Assembly: GCA_027343785.1 (NCBI GenBank)
Contig: DAHWKF010000008.1
Coordinates: forward strand, 1-22,227
Length of the DNA: 22,227 bases
Direction of reading: 5' to 3'
Source: Leptospirillum sp.
GTDB taxonomy: Bacteria; Nitrospirota; Leptospirillia; Leptospirillales; Leptospirillaceae
Part shown: piece by piece, positions 7,058-14,934 of the stretch
How positions within the stretch are numbered: position 1 is the stretch's first letter
How the letters are laid out: every line of letters starts with the position of its first letter
Program-made: the position numbers and the translations under genes
Notes under the pieces: model-generated
The model's input: the letters and a program-made list of their open reading frames with translations, nothing else
Database searches by the model: none
Told to the model about the DNA's origin: nothing

Positions 7058-8019
7058 AGACTAAAATTTATCTTCTGTTTTTTATTTCCACTGTTCTTGT
7101 TGCTGGTTCCATCGCTTATGACATGTACAAGAATACCCATAGGGGCTGGATGGTTTACCAGAGGGAGTATTTCCGACTGCTGGCGGAAAAGACGCACAAG
7201 CCAGCTCTGGCAAATTCCCCTTTGCAGATTGTCCAGACGTGGAATGTCATTCTGAATAAGGCAGACCGTTGTCAGACCTGTCATATGGGTATCAACATTC
7301 CTATTTTCAAGGACGCCCCACAACCGTTTACGACGCATCCCGACCTTCAGGGGTTCATGCACAAACATCCGTTCGGAAAATTCGGATGCACCGTTTGTCA
7401 TGACGGAAACGGTCTTGCCACAACAGTTGCATCTGCGCACGGTTTTAATGTAACCCTCGACTATCAGCCCAAATTTGGTCCTTTTGCAGAGGCAAGCTGT
7501 ACGAAATGTCATACAGACTTGTATAACGCTGGCGTTAATCCTCCCATGACGCCCTATCTCAACCTGGCAAAAAAAACGATCACCCAGAAAGGCTGCGGAT
7601 CCTGCCACTCCATGGTTCAGTTCAATCTTCACGGAGTGTTGGCCCCGGATCTATCCGGTTTCGGTTCGCGAACAGAGTTGGGTTTTTACAATGTTCATCT
7701 ATTTGAATATGTCAACGGGATTCATTCGGAACGGGAGTGGGAATGGGAACATTTCAAAAACCCGAGAAGAATCTCTCCTGGGGTGCCCGCCTTCAAGGTT
7801 CCTCCGACAATCATGCCCAATTTCCATCTGACGGATGAGCAGACAACAGCCTTGACGACATGGGTGCTTGGCTTGATAGACCCGGCCGTCATCACTGTTC
7901 CGCAGTCCTATTTGCCAATCGAACGGTCTCAGGGTCGTCCCACTCCGATTCCCATCACAAAGGGGAATATGGGGGTTCTTCCCGACTCGGCTTTCAAGAA
8001 AGTGGCCTTCAAACAGTAG
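7054..8019 (+). CDS. Membrane-anchored tetrahaem cytochrome c subunit
   Basis: A 321 aa protein with an uncleaved-looking N-terminal helix (about 5-24) and a periplasmic domain with four CxxCH haem sites: CQTCH (73-77), CTVCH (112-116), CTKCH (149-153) and CGSCH (181-185). The last belongs to a mono-haem class I-like domain whose TIMPNF (Met254) would be the sixth ligand. It stands where cytochrome c1 or f would be and so probably takes electrons from the Rieske protein and passes them to soluble cytochromes, or the reverse during uphill flow. The ATG at 7054 is preferred over an upstream in-frame ATG at 6973 because the membrane anchor starts here and ATGA couples it to the previous gene. 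Confidence 0.92.
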   Translation: MKTKIYLLFFISTVLVAGSIAYDMYKNTHRGWMVYQREYFRLLAEKTHKPALANSPLQIVQTWNVILNKADRCQTCHMGINIPIFKDAPQPFTTHPDLQGFMHKHPFGKFGCTVCHDGNGLATTVASAHGFNVTLDYQPKFGPFAEASCTKCHTDLYNAGVNPPMTPYLNLAKKTITQKGCGSCHSMVQFNLHGVLAPDLSGFGSRTELGFYNVHLFEYVNGIHSEREWEWEHFKNPRRISPGVPAFKVPPTIMPNFHLTDEQTTALTTWVLGLIDPAVITVPQSYLPIERSQGRPTPIPITKGNMGVLPDSAFKKVAFKQ

Positions 8020-8038
8020 TTTCGAGTTATCTTTTTAT

Positions 8039-8066
8039 AAAAAAGGAGCCTTCGGGCTCCTTTTTT
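8039..8066 (+). terminator. Intrinsic terminator of the bc operon
   Basis: A perfect 12-bp stem, AAAAAAGGAGCC (8039-8050) and GGCTCCTTTTTT (8055-8066), is closed by a stable TTCG tetraloop. It begins 20 bases after the tetrahaem cytochrome stop. The A-tract and T-tract symmetry would let it act in both directions. Confidence 0.95.
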
Positions 8067-8104
8067 ATTTTCAATGCACCTTATTTCCTTACAGGTCGGT
8101 TTCG

Positions 8105-9088
8105 TTGATCCGAATAGAAAATCTGAAGAAAGAATTTGTCACACCATCAGGCGTCCGGACGGCAGTCAAAGGGCTCGACCTGAAGGTGGGGACCGGAGAG
8201 TTTTTTGCGCTCCTGGGGCCGAACGGAGCCGGAAAAACGACGACCATATCCATTCTCGCCACGATTTTGAAGCCCACCTCAGGAAGTGTACGCGTAGACG
8301 ATCTGGATGTTGAAAAAGAGCCTCATCTGGTTCGTCAGAAGATCGGGATTATTTTTCAGGATCCCAGTCTGGACGACCGCCTTTCGGCATTGGAAAACAT
8401 GGAATTTCACGGGCGTCTTTACGGGATGTCCAGAAACCAGCGAGGGGAGAGAACAGAAACTCTCCTGCATATGGTCGATCTCTGGGACAGGAAAGATGAT
8501 CTTGTCCGGAGTTTTTCCGGAGGGATGCGTCGCCGGTTGGAGATCGCCAGAGGGCTGATGCATTATCCGAGGCTTCTGATTCTGGACGAACCGACAATCG
8601 GACTGGATCCCAAAACCCGCAGGGTCATCTGGGAATATGTCCACCAGTCCCGGAAAAAATGGGGGATGACGGTTTTTCTGACCACCCATTATCTGGAAGA
8701 GGCGGATTCTGCTGATCGGGTAGGGGTCATGGACGAAGGCTCCCTTGTGGCTCTCGATACACCGGAAAAACTGAAAAAAATGGTGGGACCGGAAATCGTC
8801 ATTCTAAAAACAGATCCCCACAGCCTTGAATCTGTTCGTCAATATCTCGAAAATACTTTCGGTATAAGGGACTTTCATTCCGAAGCGCCCGGAGAACTGT
8901 CTTTTCCGATGCCCACTGGAGTTGAAAGTGTTATCAACATCGTCCGGAGTGTTCCGGCGAGTATTCGTGCCATGACAATTCGGACACCTGACCTGGATGA
9001 TGTTTTTATCCAGATGACAGGGAAAAATATGGTTTTGAACCAGGAAAATGCTTCGCCATTCCATCGCGTATATAGAGGAAAGCTTTGA
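8105..9088 (+). CDS. ABC transporter ATP-binding protein, DrrA type
   Basis: Energises export by the permease encoded next. It is 327 aa. It has Walker A GPNGAGKT (38-45), a Q-loop at IIFQDP, the signature FSGGM near 137-141, Walker B LLILDEPTIGLD (157-168) and the switch histidine in TTHYLEEAD. The C-terminal extension, ending near TPDLDDVFIQMTG, is typical of DrrA-like exporters of drugs or lipids. The start is a TTG at 8105 that gives the expected first strand (IRIENLKKEF). The ribosome site is weak and the gene begins only 38 bases after the bc operon terminator, so where its promoter lies is unclear. The stop overlaps the permease start as TTGA. Confidence 0.92.
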   Translation: MIRIENLKKEFVTPSGVRTAVKGLDLKVGTGEFFALLGPNGAGKTTTISILATILKPTSGSVRVDDLDVEKEPHLVRQKIGIIFQDPSLDDRLSALENMEFHGRLYGMSRNQRGERTETLLHMVDLWDRKDDLVRSFSGGMRRRLEIARGLMHYPRLLILDEPTIGLDPKTRRVIWEYVHQSRKKWGMTVFLTTHYLEEADSADRVGVMDEGSLVALDTPEKLKKMVGPEIVILKTDPHSLESVRQYLENTFGIRDFHSEAPGELSFPMPTGVESVINIVRSVPASIRAMTIRTPDLDDVFIQMTGKNMVLNQENASPFHRVYRGKL

Positions 9089-9903
9089 CAGAAGGCGTAA
9101 TCAAACCCCTTGATTCCCCGATTCCGTTGCCCGCTCCCATCTATCGGGACCTCCGGGCGATTTACACCTTGTGGCTCAGGGATATCATCCGGTTATGGAG
9201 AGACAAGGTTCGTCTTGTCGGATCCCTGATTCAGCCGGTCCTTTTTCTTTTTATCCTGGGAGGAGGCCTGAAAGGAAGGTTTTCGGCGGGGTTTTCTGGA
9301 GGAGGGAACTATCAGCAGTTTATCTTTCCCGGTATACTGGCAATGAGTATCCTCTTTACGGCTTCTTTTGCCGGGATTGCTGTTGTCTGGGACAGGGAAG
9401 TCGGATTTCTCAAGGAAGTTCTCGTCGCCCCGCTGTCGAGGACGGCCGTAGTCCTTGGTAAAGTTCTCGGGGGGAGTACCAACAGCCTGGTCCAGGGGTT
9501 GATATTGTTCAGCCTCTATCCTTTTTTTGGAATTCATCTGAACCCTGCGAGATTTGCCTTGGCCGTCATGACGATGTTCGTGATCGGTCTGGCACAGACG
9601 GCCATGGGGATCGCGCTTTCTGTCCGGATGTCTTCCAGTCAGGGATTCATGGTGCTTTTGAACTTTATCATCCTCCCTTTGTATTTTCTGTCAGGGGCCA
9701 TGTTTCCTTTGAACGGCCTTCCGAAATGGCTTTCCATTGCGGTTGTTCTGGATCCTGTGACATATGGAGTCGACTTGCTTCGGGGGATCCTTTTGGGAGC
9801 CCATCATTTTTCCCTTCCGGTGGATATTCTGGCTCTCGGAGCATTCGGTTCAATAATGATTTTCCTGGCTGTCCGGCTTTTCAACATGGAAAGTCCGGTG
9901 TAG
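9085..9903 (+). CDS. ABC-2 type transporter permease, DrrB type
   Basis: Membrane partner of the preceding ATPase, 272 aa, with about six helices and the ABC-2 signature region around DPVTYGVDLLRGILLG. An amphipathic coupling stretch VVWDREVGFLKEVLVAPLSR lies after the second helix, as in the DrrB and NodJ families. The TTG at 9085 overlaps the ATPase stop and has GAGGAA 5 bases upstream. The two genes make a minimal exporter. The substrate cannot be read from sequence; lipids, polysaccharides and drugs are all known for the family. Confidence 0.92.
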   Translation: MTEGVIKPLDSPIPLPAPIYRDLRAIYTLWLRDIIRLWRDKVRLVGSLIQPVLFLFILGGGLKGRFSAGFSGGGNYQQFIFPGILAMSILFTASFAGIAVVWDREVGFLKEVLVAPLSRTAVVLGKVLGGSTNSLVQGLILFSLYPFFGIHLNPARFALAVMTMFVIGLAQTAMGIALSVRMSSSQGFMVLLNFIILPLYFLSGAMFPLNGLPKWLSIAVVLDPVTYGVDLLRGILLGAHHFSLPVDILALGAFGSIMIFLAVRLFNMESPV

Positions 9904-9988
9904 GGGAAAGCAAAAAAGCGGGAGAAGATCCAGGAGGTATTTCAGAGGTTGGTTTTTCCGGGATGATGCGAAGAACGGAGGAAAACAG

Positions 9989-10483
9989 ATGGCAGGCGAA
10001 TCCTCATTTGATGTGGTTTCCACCGTGGACATGCAAGAAGCGAAAAATGCTGTTGACCAGGTGAACAAGGAAATCCTGAACCGCTTTGACCTGAAAGCAT
10101 CGGGAGCCATCGTCGACTGGGACAAGGATGATTTGGTCCTGAACGCGCCTGACTCCCACAAGCTGGCTGCTGTCAACGAAATTCTCGATTCCAAATGTAT
10201 CAGGCGGGGCATTTCCCTCAAAAGCCTGGATCGCCAAAAAATAGAGGAATCTCTTGGCGGCAAGGTTCGGCAGCGGGTCCGGTTCAAGCAAGGCCTTTCT
10301 ACTGAGGCGGCCAAGGAAATTGTCAAGGAAATCAAGGGGGCGAAGCTCAAAGTCCAGGCCCAGATCCAGTCGGATACCGTCAGGGTGTCTGGTAAATCGA
10401 AGGATGACCTCCAGTCAGTGATTTCCCTCCTGAAGTCAAAAGATTTCGGATATGATCTCCAGTTTGTAAACTTCCGTTCCTGA
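9989..10483 (+). CDS. yajQ: YajQ family nucleotide-binding protein
   Basis: A small cytoplasmic protein of 164 aa with two ferredoxin-like repeats. Members have been reported to bind cyclic di-GMP and other nucleotides or RNA. Family hallmarks seen are the SSFDVVSTVDMQE start, NRFDLK, the central LGGKVRQRV, the AKEIVKEIK helix and the C-terminal KDFGYDLQFVNFR. The ATG at 9989 has GGAGG about 9 bases upstream. It stands 85 bases after the exporter genes on the same strand, with no strong terminator between. Identity is firm; the biological role is less well defined. Confidence 0.95.
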   Translation: MAGESSFDVVSTVDMQEAKNAVDQVNKEILNRFDLKASGAIVDWDKDDLVLNAPDSHKLAAVNEILDSKCIRRGISLKSLDRQKIEESLGGKVRQRVRFKQGLSTEAAKEIVKEIKGAKLKVQAQIQSDTVRVSGKSKDDLQSVISLLKSKDFGYDLQFVNFRS

Positions 10484-10558
10484 ACGGGGGTCTCGCCGGG
10501 AGACTTCTGTCAGTTCCCGCTCTTTTGTTCCCTTTTGTCCAGTTGGAGGCAAGCTTAA

Positions 10559-11554
10559 ATGAAAACAGTCAGGGTTTGGTTGACCCGTGGTTTGATATTG
10601 ACGTCATTGTCCCTTCTGCTGACTTCCTGTATCAGCATCAACCTGCTGCCCACCGAACGCGGGCTTCAGGAAAAAGTGCTGTCGGGGGAGGGAGCGAAGG
10701 ACAAGTTATTGCTTGTTCCCATCAACGGTTTTATTGGGGACCAGACCAGCCGGGGGCTCCCGTTTTTGGGGGGAAAGGATGACACTGTCACACGGATCCG
10801 CGCCACCCTCAGGAAAGCTTCGCAGGATCCGAAGGTCAGGGGGATTGTGCTGTTGATCGACAGCGCGGGGGGATCGGTGACCGCTTCTGATCGGGTTTAC
10901 CATCTGATCAGGGAATTCAAGCGGAAATCTGGCATTCCTGTGATAGCCATGGTGGGAGATATGGGGGCTTCTGGCGCCTATTATGTTTCCGTAGCCGCGG
11001 ACGAGGTATGGGTGCACCCCACAAGCGTGGTCGGGAGTATCGGTGTTGTCATATTCAATGTCGGCGTGACGGGCCTGATGCAAAAAATCGGGGTGGAGGA
11101 CAGGTCTCTCGCCAGTGGTCCGGAGAAGGAAATGGGGTCCCCGCTCAAGCCTATGACGGACGAGGACAAATCTCTTTTTCAGGGCCTGATTTCAGATTTG
11201 TATGCCCAGTTTTTTGACATTGTCTCCCGGAATCGCCAGATTGCTCCGGACGTCCTCAAACCTCTTGCGGATGGAAGGATCTATACGGCCCGGCAGGCGC
11301 TGAAACATCATCTGGTGGACCGGATCGGTTATCGGGACGACCTGATTCATCACCTCAAGAGATTGATGCATGTCCAGCGGTTCGAGGTGATTCGCTATCG
11401 CGAGCCTTTTTTGGCGTCCACGGGAATATTTGGGAGCGAAAGCTCTTTGGATAGTCCATTGGCGGATGCAGGTAAAGCCGCCGGTCTCCTGACGAAAAGT
11501 GGTCCTACGATGCTTTATTTGTGGAGCCCGGGTTTTTCGGGAAGCATAAAGTAA
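10559..11554 (+). CDS. sppA: Signal peptide peptidase SppA (S49), lipoprotein form
   Basis: Serine protease thought to degrade leftover signal peptides and other membrane peptides, 331 aa. The catalytic pair is visible: Ser138 in GDMGASGAYY and Lys190 in SGPEK, 52 residues apart as in the short Bacillus-type SppA. The N-terminal hydrophobic segment ends in LLTSC (Cys24), which fits a lipobox, so the enzyme may be lipid-anchored on the outer face rather than held by a helix. The start has GGAGG 11 bases upstream. Its last 40 bases overlap the end of a convergent gene. Confidence 0.93.
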   Translation: MKTVRVWLTRGLILTSLSLLLTSCISINLLPTERGLQEKVLSGEGAKDKLLLVPINGFIGDQTSRGLPFLGGKDDTVTRIRATLRKASQDPKVRGIVLLIDSAGGSVTASDRVYHLIREFKRKSGIPVIAMVGDMGASGAYYVSVAADEVWVHPTSVVGSIGVVIFNVGVTGLMQKIGVEDRSLASGPEKEMGSPLKPMTDEDKSLFQGLISDLYAQFFDIVSRNRQIAPDVLKPLADGRIYTARQALKHHLVDRIGYRDDLIHHLKRLMHVQRFEVIRYREPFLASTGIFGSESSLDSPLADAGKAAGLLTKSGPTMLYLWSPGFSGSIK

Positions 11555-11871
11555 GGGGCTTCCCCGAGGAGATACCATGTTTTTCCCGGTTGGGACCGAC
11601 AATAAGCCATTCTTTGCTTGCTTACGGCGAACAGTCTCCAGGCCTTGGCAATCTCGGCAAGGTTTTTGGCTTTTGGGCTGACGACAAGTTTTCCCGAATT
11701 GCAGGAGACTTTGAAGTCGTCAGGCGACAGGGCCCGGTGCAGGGCCATTGCCGCGCCAATGTGCTTTTCCCCCCAGAAGGCCACGGGATATTCGTTGTCC
11801 GCCCAGGCGGAAGTGTAAACGGAGAAAAAAAAGGAGGCTGAAAAAAGGATGGATATCAAAGGGCGTTTCAT
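11515..11871 (-). CDS. Small exported protein of unknown function
   Basis: A 118 aa protein with a clear signal peptide (residues 1-24, cleavage after AWA). The mature part of about 94 aa has two cysteines (in VSCNSG and AYCRSQ), possibly a disulfide. No family is recognised. The ATG at 11871 overlaps the stop of the glycerate kinase gene as ATGA and has AGGAGA 10 bases upstream, which supports real translation. Its 3' end overlaps sppA by 40 bases in the opposite direction. Confidence 0.7.
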   Translation of the reverse strand: MKRPLISILFSASFFFSVYTSAWADNEYPVAFWGEKHIGAAMALHRALSPDDFKVSCNSGKLVVSPKAKNLAEIAKAWRLFAVSKQRMAYCRSQPGKTWYLLGEAPYFMLPEKPGLHK

Positions 11872-12761
11872 GACTGGGATGTCTCCTGTTCATTCGAGAG
11901 GTATATAAACAAAAGATCGTTCAGATTTGTTCCGGTCGCTCCGAAATTCAGCCCGATGCCTTCTTTCTCGCTGAAGGTACCGGAATCATGACCGTCCAGG
12001 GCTTCAAGAAGTTGTTTCTCCTTCTCTTGAGATCTGAAAAACCGGCTTTCCAGAAGGACGCCAGAAAGTCCTGAATTGCCATCGACTCCGTCTGTGGCGA
12101 GGGCTCCTACAACGGCGGAGCGGTCTTTCAGGGCTAACCCGCAAGAAAGCCCCAGTTCCAGTGTCCGGCCACCTCTCCCGCGTGTTTTTCCGAGCCTGAC
12201 GGAACACTCTCCCGTCGCCAGAAAAAGATGGTTCCCCGAGCCGGGAGGAGCCAGGGACCGGACAAGGGAAGCGATTTCTTTCCCCTTGTCCCGGGCTTCC
12301 CCGAAAAGACAATGGGTGAGAAAATGGATTCGGGTTTCAGGTCGTCCCAGAATGCTGGCCGCTGTTTCCAGGACAACCCGTGAATCTCCGACGACCTCCG
12401 GGATTCCCAGGGAAAATGGCGGCGGATCCCCTGGAACCAGGCTAAGCAGGTGAGCACGGATGGACGGGGGAATTTCTTGCGGAGGAAGCCACTGTTCAAT
12501 CATATTCAGCGTTCTTTTGCCTTCCAGACGACGGAAGACTGTCGGTCCGGATCCCACAATCTCCGGTGGATGGCAGGGCACATCGGACAAAACGATTGTC
12601 CGGACCTGATATCCGAGAAAATTTTTCAGAAGGTTGCCTCCCTTGACCATCGAAAGATGGGCGCGCACGCAATTCAGAACATCAATAGGCGCCCCGGCGT
12701 TCATCAGTTTGCCGACGAGTGCCTTTTGTCCTCCAGGGTTACGCCCTGGACTGGCATGCAA
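11868..12761 (-). pseudogene. Glycerate kinase (MOFRL family), C-terminal fragment after frameshift
   Basis: Second half of a glycerate 2-kinase, which phosphorylates glycerate to 2-phosphoglycerate. Family-like sequence begins at about 12727 with KALVGKLMNAGAPIDVLNCVR and continues through HLSMVKGG, LSDVP and the C-terminal MOFRL domain (TDGVDGNSG, then LNFGATGTNLNDL). The first dozen residues counted from the ATG at 12761 do not match the family, so that ATG is not a true start. The fragment stays open to its TGA at 11868. Joined to the N-terminal piece by one base, it would give about 432 aa, the normal length. The break is therefore either a recent mutation or a base-calling error. Confidence 0.8.
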
Positions 12762-13165
12762 AGAAGGCTGGAGGTCCCTCCCGAAAGGGCGAACAGAAGC
12801 CGTCCTTCAGGACTGATGGCGTTGACAAAGGACAAGCTCGCCCGGGCCGCATCGACACTGTCTTTGCCGGGTTCGGGGTGGTTCCCCGCCACATAAGGCA
12901 AATGATCAGGCGGGGGGTATCCCCGCGGAATGACGACAAGAACCTGTCGGTGGGGGATGGAGAGGTGTGCCGAGAGGGTTTCGGCCATCCCGCGGGAGGC
13001 TTTTCCGGTCGCCAGGAGAAAATCGGACTTTCCGGTCGGAGAAGGCTCCAGGTTCCTGAGAATGGACTGCTGGAGCAATGAAGACGGCTGGAGATCGCGG
13101 AGGAGTTTTTTCAGGAGGGGCTGATAGCCGGAAATGCATCCCCTGTCTTCGGAAACGCCAACCAT
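12704..13165 (-). pseudogene. Glycerate kinase (MOFRL family), N-terminal fragment before frameshift
   Basis: First 153 codons of the same gene. Family features are LLATGKASRGMAE (GKA), GNHPEPGKDS and LSGGTSSLL, with VTLEDK just before the break. After LEDK the frame runs into RHSSAN and stop. The break falls at AAAA (minus strand; TTTT at 12724-12727 on plus); one more A would restore LEDKKALVGKLM. The ATG at 13165 starts 3 bases after the stop of the upstream YHS-like gene, so the two are coupled. In autotrophs and photorespiring bacteria glycerate kinase returns glycerate from glycolate salvage to central metabolism. Whether this strain has a working copy elsewhere cannot be seen. Confidence 0.8.
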
Positions 13166-13168
13166 GGT

Positions 13169-13429
13169 TCAGGAATGTTTTTCATGAAGAAGATGATACC
13201 GGACCTGGCATTGCGAACTGCAAAAGTACACCTTTCCGGAAGGTTCACCGATTTCGGAGAGAACGAAAGGTGAAGCCGGATCCAGAAAAGTTCCGCAGAC
13301 GGGATCCCGGACGGTTTTCCCGGGTTCCAGGGGAAAAGGCTTGCTTTGGAAATTTTTCCCTATCCTTTTCAGGATGATGGCCAGAATCGGCAAGAAAAGA
13401 ATCAGGATGATAAGGCGGAAAATCATCAT
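13169..13429 (-). CDS. Small membrane-anchored YHS-like metal-binding protein
   Basis: An 86 aa protein with an N-terminal membrane helix (about residues 3-20), a basic stretch KRIGKNFQSK, then a YHS/TRASH-like domain: DPVCGTFLDP at about 42-51 and VYFCSSQCQVRY near 67-78, whose cysteines could bind a metal. Such domains occur in metal-handling proteins. Two ATG codons stand at the start (13429 and 13426) with no clear ribosome site. It is the first gene of the minus-strand set with glycerate kinase and is divergent from the methyltransferase gene, only 36 bases away. Confidence 0.8.
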   Translation of the reverse strand: MMIFRLIILILFLPILAIILKRIGKNFQSKPFPLEPGKTVRDPVCGTFLDPASPFVLSEIGEPSGKVYFCSSQCQVRYHLLHEKHS

Positions 13430-13465
13430 GGCGCGTCTGGACCGATACCGTTATAAGGAGAGCCT

Positions 13466-14554
13466 GTGCAACGCATGACCTTCCGGGATTTTATGGAACG
13501 TTCCCTCTCGGACCAACGAAACGGGTATTACACAAGAAATGCCAGGATAGGCTTTGCGTCCGGCGATTTCTACACGGCTCCGGAACTGAGTCCTGTGTTT
13601 GCCCTGATGATATCGCGTCAAATCGCCGAAGCCGATACCATCCTGAATCATCCATCCCCATTTTACCTGATGGAAGCCGGTCCAGGCAACGGAACTCTCA
13701 TGCGGGACATTCTGGTCAGCCTGCGTCTTTTGACCCCGGGCCTTTTCCAAAGAATCCAACCCCTCCTCTACGAGATCAGCCCGGTGCTTTCGGCAAGGCA
13801 GAAGGAAGCGCTCTCAGGACTTTCCCTCTCCCGGGAGCCTGTTTGGGTCACCCCGGAACAATTATCCGGAATGATGCCATTCACCGGCATGATTCTGGGG
13901 AACGAATTTCTGGATGCCTTGCCGGTCCATCGCCTCAAAAAAATTGAAAGTGGGGTGCAGGAGATCTATGTCGAACAGACTCAAGACGGGAACTGGACTG
14001 AAATTTCCGCTCCGCTGTCTGATTCTTCACTGGTGCAGGGAATTTACACCCGTCCGTCAGAGTACCCTGAAAGTTTTGAATGGGAAGTCCAGGCGGACTT
14101 GTGTCGGGTTGTGGGTGAAATGGTACAGGTTCTTGAACGGGGGTTCATGCTGTGGGTCGATTACGGCGACACGGCGGCAGACAGACAGTCGGCTAAAAGG
14201 TCGAAGGGAAGTCTCCTGGGGTATCGGCGACATACAGTGGTGGAGGATGTTCTCAAGGCCCCGGCAGGAACGGTGGACATCACGGTCCATGTAGACTTTC
14301 CACTCCTGGCCAGACAAGCGCTCTCTCTTGGAATGCGCCTGGAAGGATTTTCTGACCAGATGCATTATCTGACCGCGATGGGCATCGAGGAGTATCTGTC
14401 TGACGGGCAGTTTTCGGAAGCGGAAAGAGCGGCCATGGTCACATTGATTCATCCGCTCCGGATGGGGGGAGCTTTCAAAGTGATGCTTCTGTCAAAAGGA
14501 ATAGGAAGCGGGCTTCGCTGGAAAGGATTTCCCCGAAGCCCACTCCCCCTCTGA
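13466..14554 (+). CDS. MidA/NDUFAF7-type SAM-dependent methyltransferase (COG1565)
   Basis: A 362 aa protein of the class whose eukaryotic member NDUFAF7 methylates an arginine of the 49-kDa (NDUFS2) subunit of complex I. Visible motifs are the N-terminal NGYYTRN and GDFYTAPELSPVFA, the SAM loop MEAGPGNGTL (69-78), LYEISPVL, GNEFLDALPVHR (145-156) and LWVDYGD. The GTG at 13466 has AAGGAG 5 bases upstream and is preferred over the ATG three codons later. No complex I genes are in the window. A similar modification of a respiratory protein is possible, but the bacterial target is not known from sequence. Confidence 0.9.
   Translation: MQRMTFRDFMERSLSDQRNGYYTRNARIGFASGDFYTAPELSPVFALMISRQIAEADTILNHPSPFYLMEAGPGNGTLMRDILVSLRLLTPGLFQRIQPLLYEISPVLSARQKEALSGLSLSREPVWVTPEQLSGMMPFTGMILGNEFLDALPVHRLKKIESGVQEIYVEQTQDGNWTEISAPLSDSSLVQGIYTRPSEYPESFEWEVQADLCRVVGEMVQVLERGFMLWVDYGDTAADRQSAKRSKGSLLGYRRHTVVEDVLKAPAGTVDITVHVDFPLLARQALSLGMRLEGFSDQMHYLTAMGIEEYLSDGQFSEAERAAMVTLIHPLRMGGAFKVMLLSKGIGSGLRWKGFPRSPLPL
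14510..14541. other. Long hairpin at the 3' end of the methyltransferase gene
   Basis: GGGCTTCG (14510-14517) pairs with CGAAGCCC (14534-14541). Inside it, GGAAA (14520-14524) pairs with TTTCC (14528-14532), giving about 13 pairs with one small internal loop. It lies in the last codons, just ahead of the convergent cytochrome gene. With no T-run it is not a classic terminator, but it could stop or protect transcripts from both sides. Confidence 0.5.
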
Positions 14555-14567
14555 TTGCGATTCGGGC

Positions 14568-14933
14568 TCAGGCCGGTTTCTGGCGGGAGAGGATATATTC
14601 CACCACCGGGGTGATTTCCTCTGAAGACAAGTATTTTTTTCCTGTTTGTTGCATGTTCCGGTTCATCTTGAGAACCAGGATGCGCCACTCTTCCGGGGAT
14701 CGGTGCGTCAGGGGAGGGGGGGTGTGGCATTGGGAACAGGCCATGTCGAACAGGGCCTTTCCGGACAACCCGGACGGAAGGACCCTGTTGTCGGTAGAAG
14801 GGTGCATGGCCGATCCGTGATGGTTGTCCGGAGGGCCCGGAATCATCATGAACAAGATAAAAAAGATAACGGCTACGGCGATCGTCACGAAGATGGCGAC
14901 GACGTTGTTCATCGGCTTGAAACGGTTTTCCAA
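14568..14933 (-). CDS. Membrane-anchored monohaem cytochrome c
   Basis: About 121 aa: an N-terminal helix (roughly residues 10-32), a linker rich in Pro, His and Ser, then one haem site CSQCH followed by a short helical domain with candidate Met ligands in KMNRNM. It is probably held on the outside of the inner membrane as an electron carrier. The start is uncertain. TTG at 14933 has GGGAGGAG at good distance and lies one base past the stop of the preceding gene. ATG at 14912 gives 114 aa but no ribosome site. A longer TTG start at 14963 would overlap the lipoprotein gene. Confidence 0.85.
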   Translation of the reverse strand: MENRFKPMNNVVAIFVTIAVAVIFFILFMMIPGPPDNHHGSAMHPSTDNRVLPSGLSGKALFDMACSQCHTPPPLTHRSPEEWRILVLKMNRNMQQTGKKYLSSEEITPVVEYILSRQKPA

Positions 14934-14934
14934 T

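Noticed and set aside
10490..10504. Hairpin GTCTC-GCCGG-GAGAC after yajQ as terminator
   Set aside because: The stem is only five pairs and no T-run follows.
12724..12734. Programmed -1 frameshift in glycerate kinase
   Set aside because: The site is GAC AAA AGG, without a classic X XXY YYZ heptamer. Four A are short for slippage, and no downstream stimulator is obvious. A simple base loss or base-calling error is likelier.
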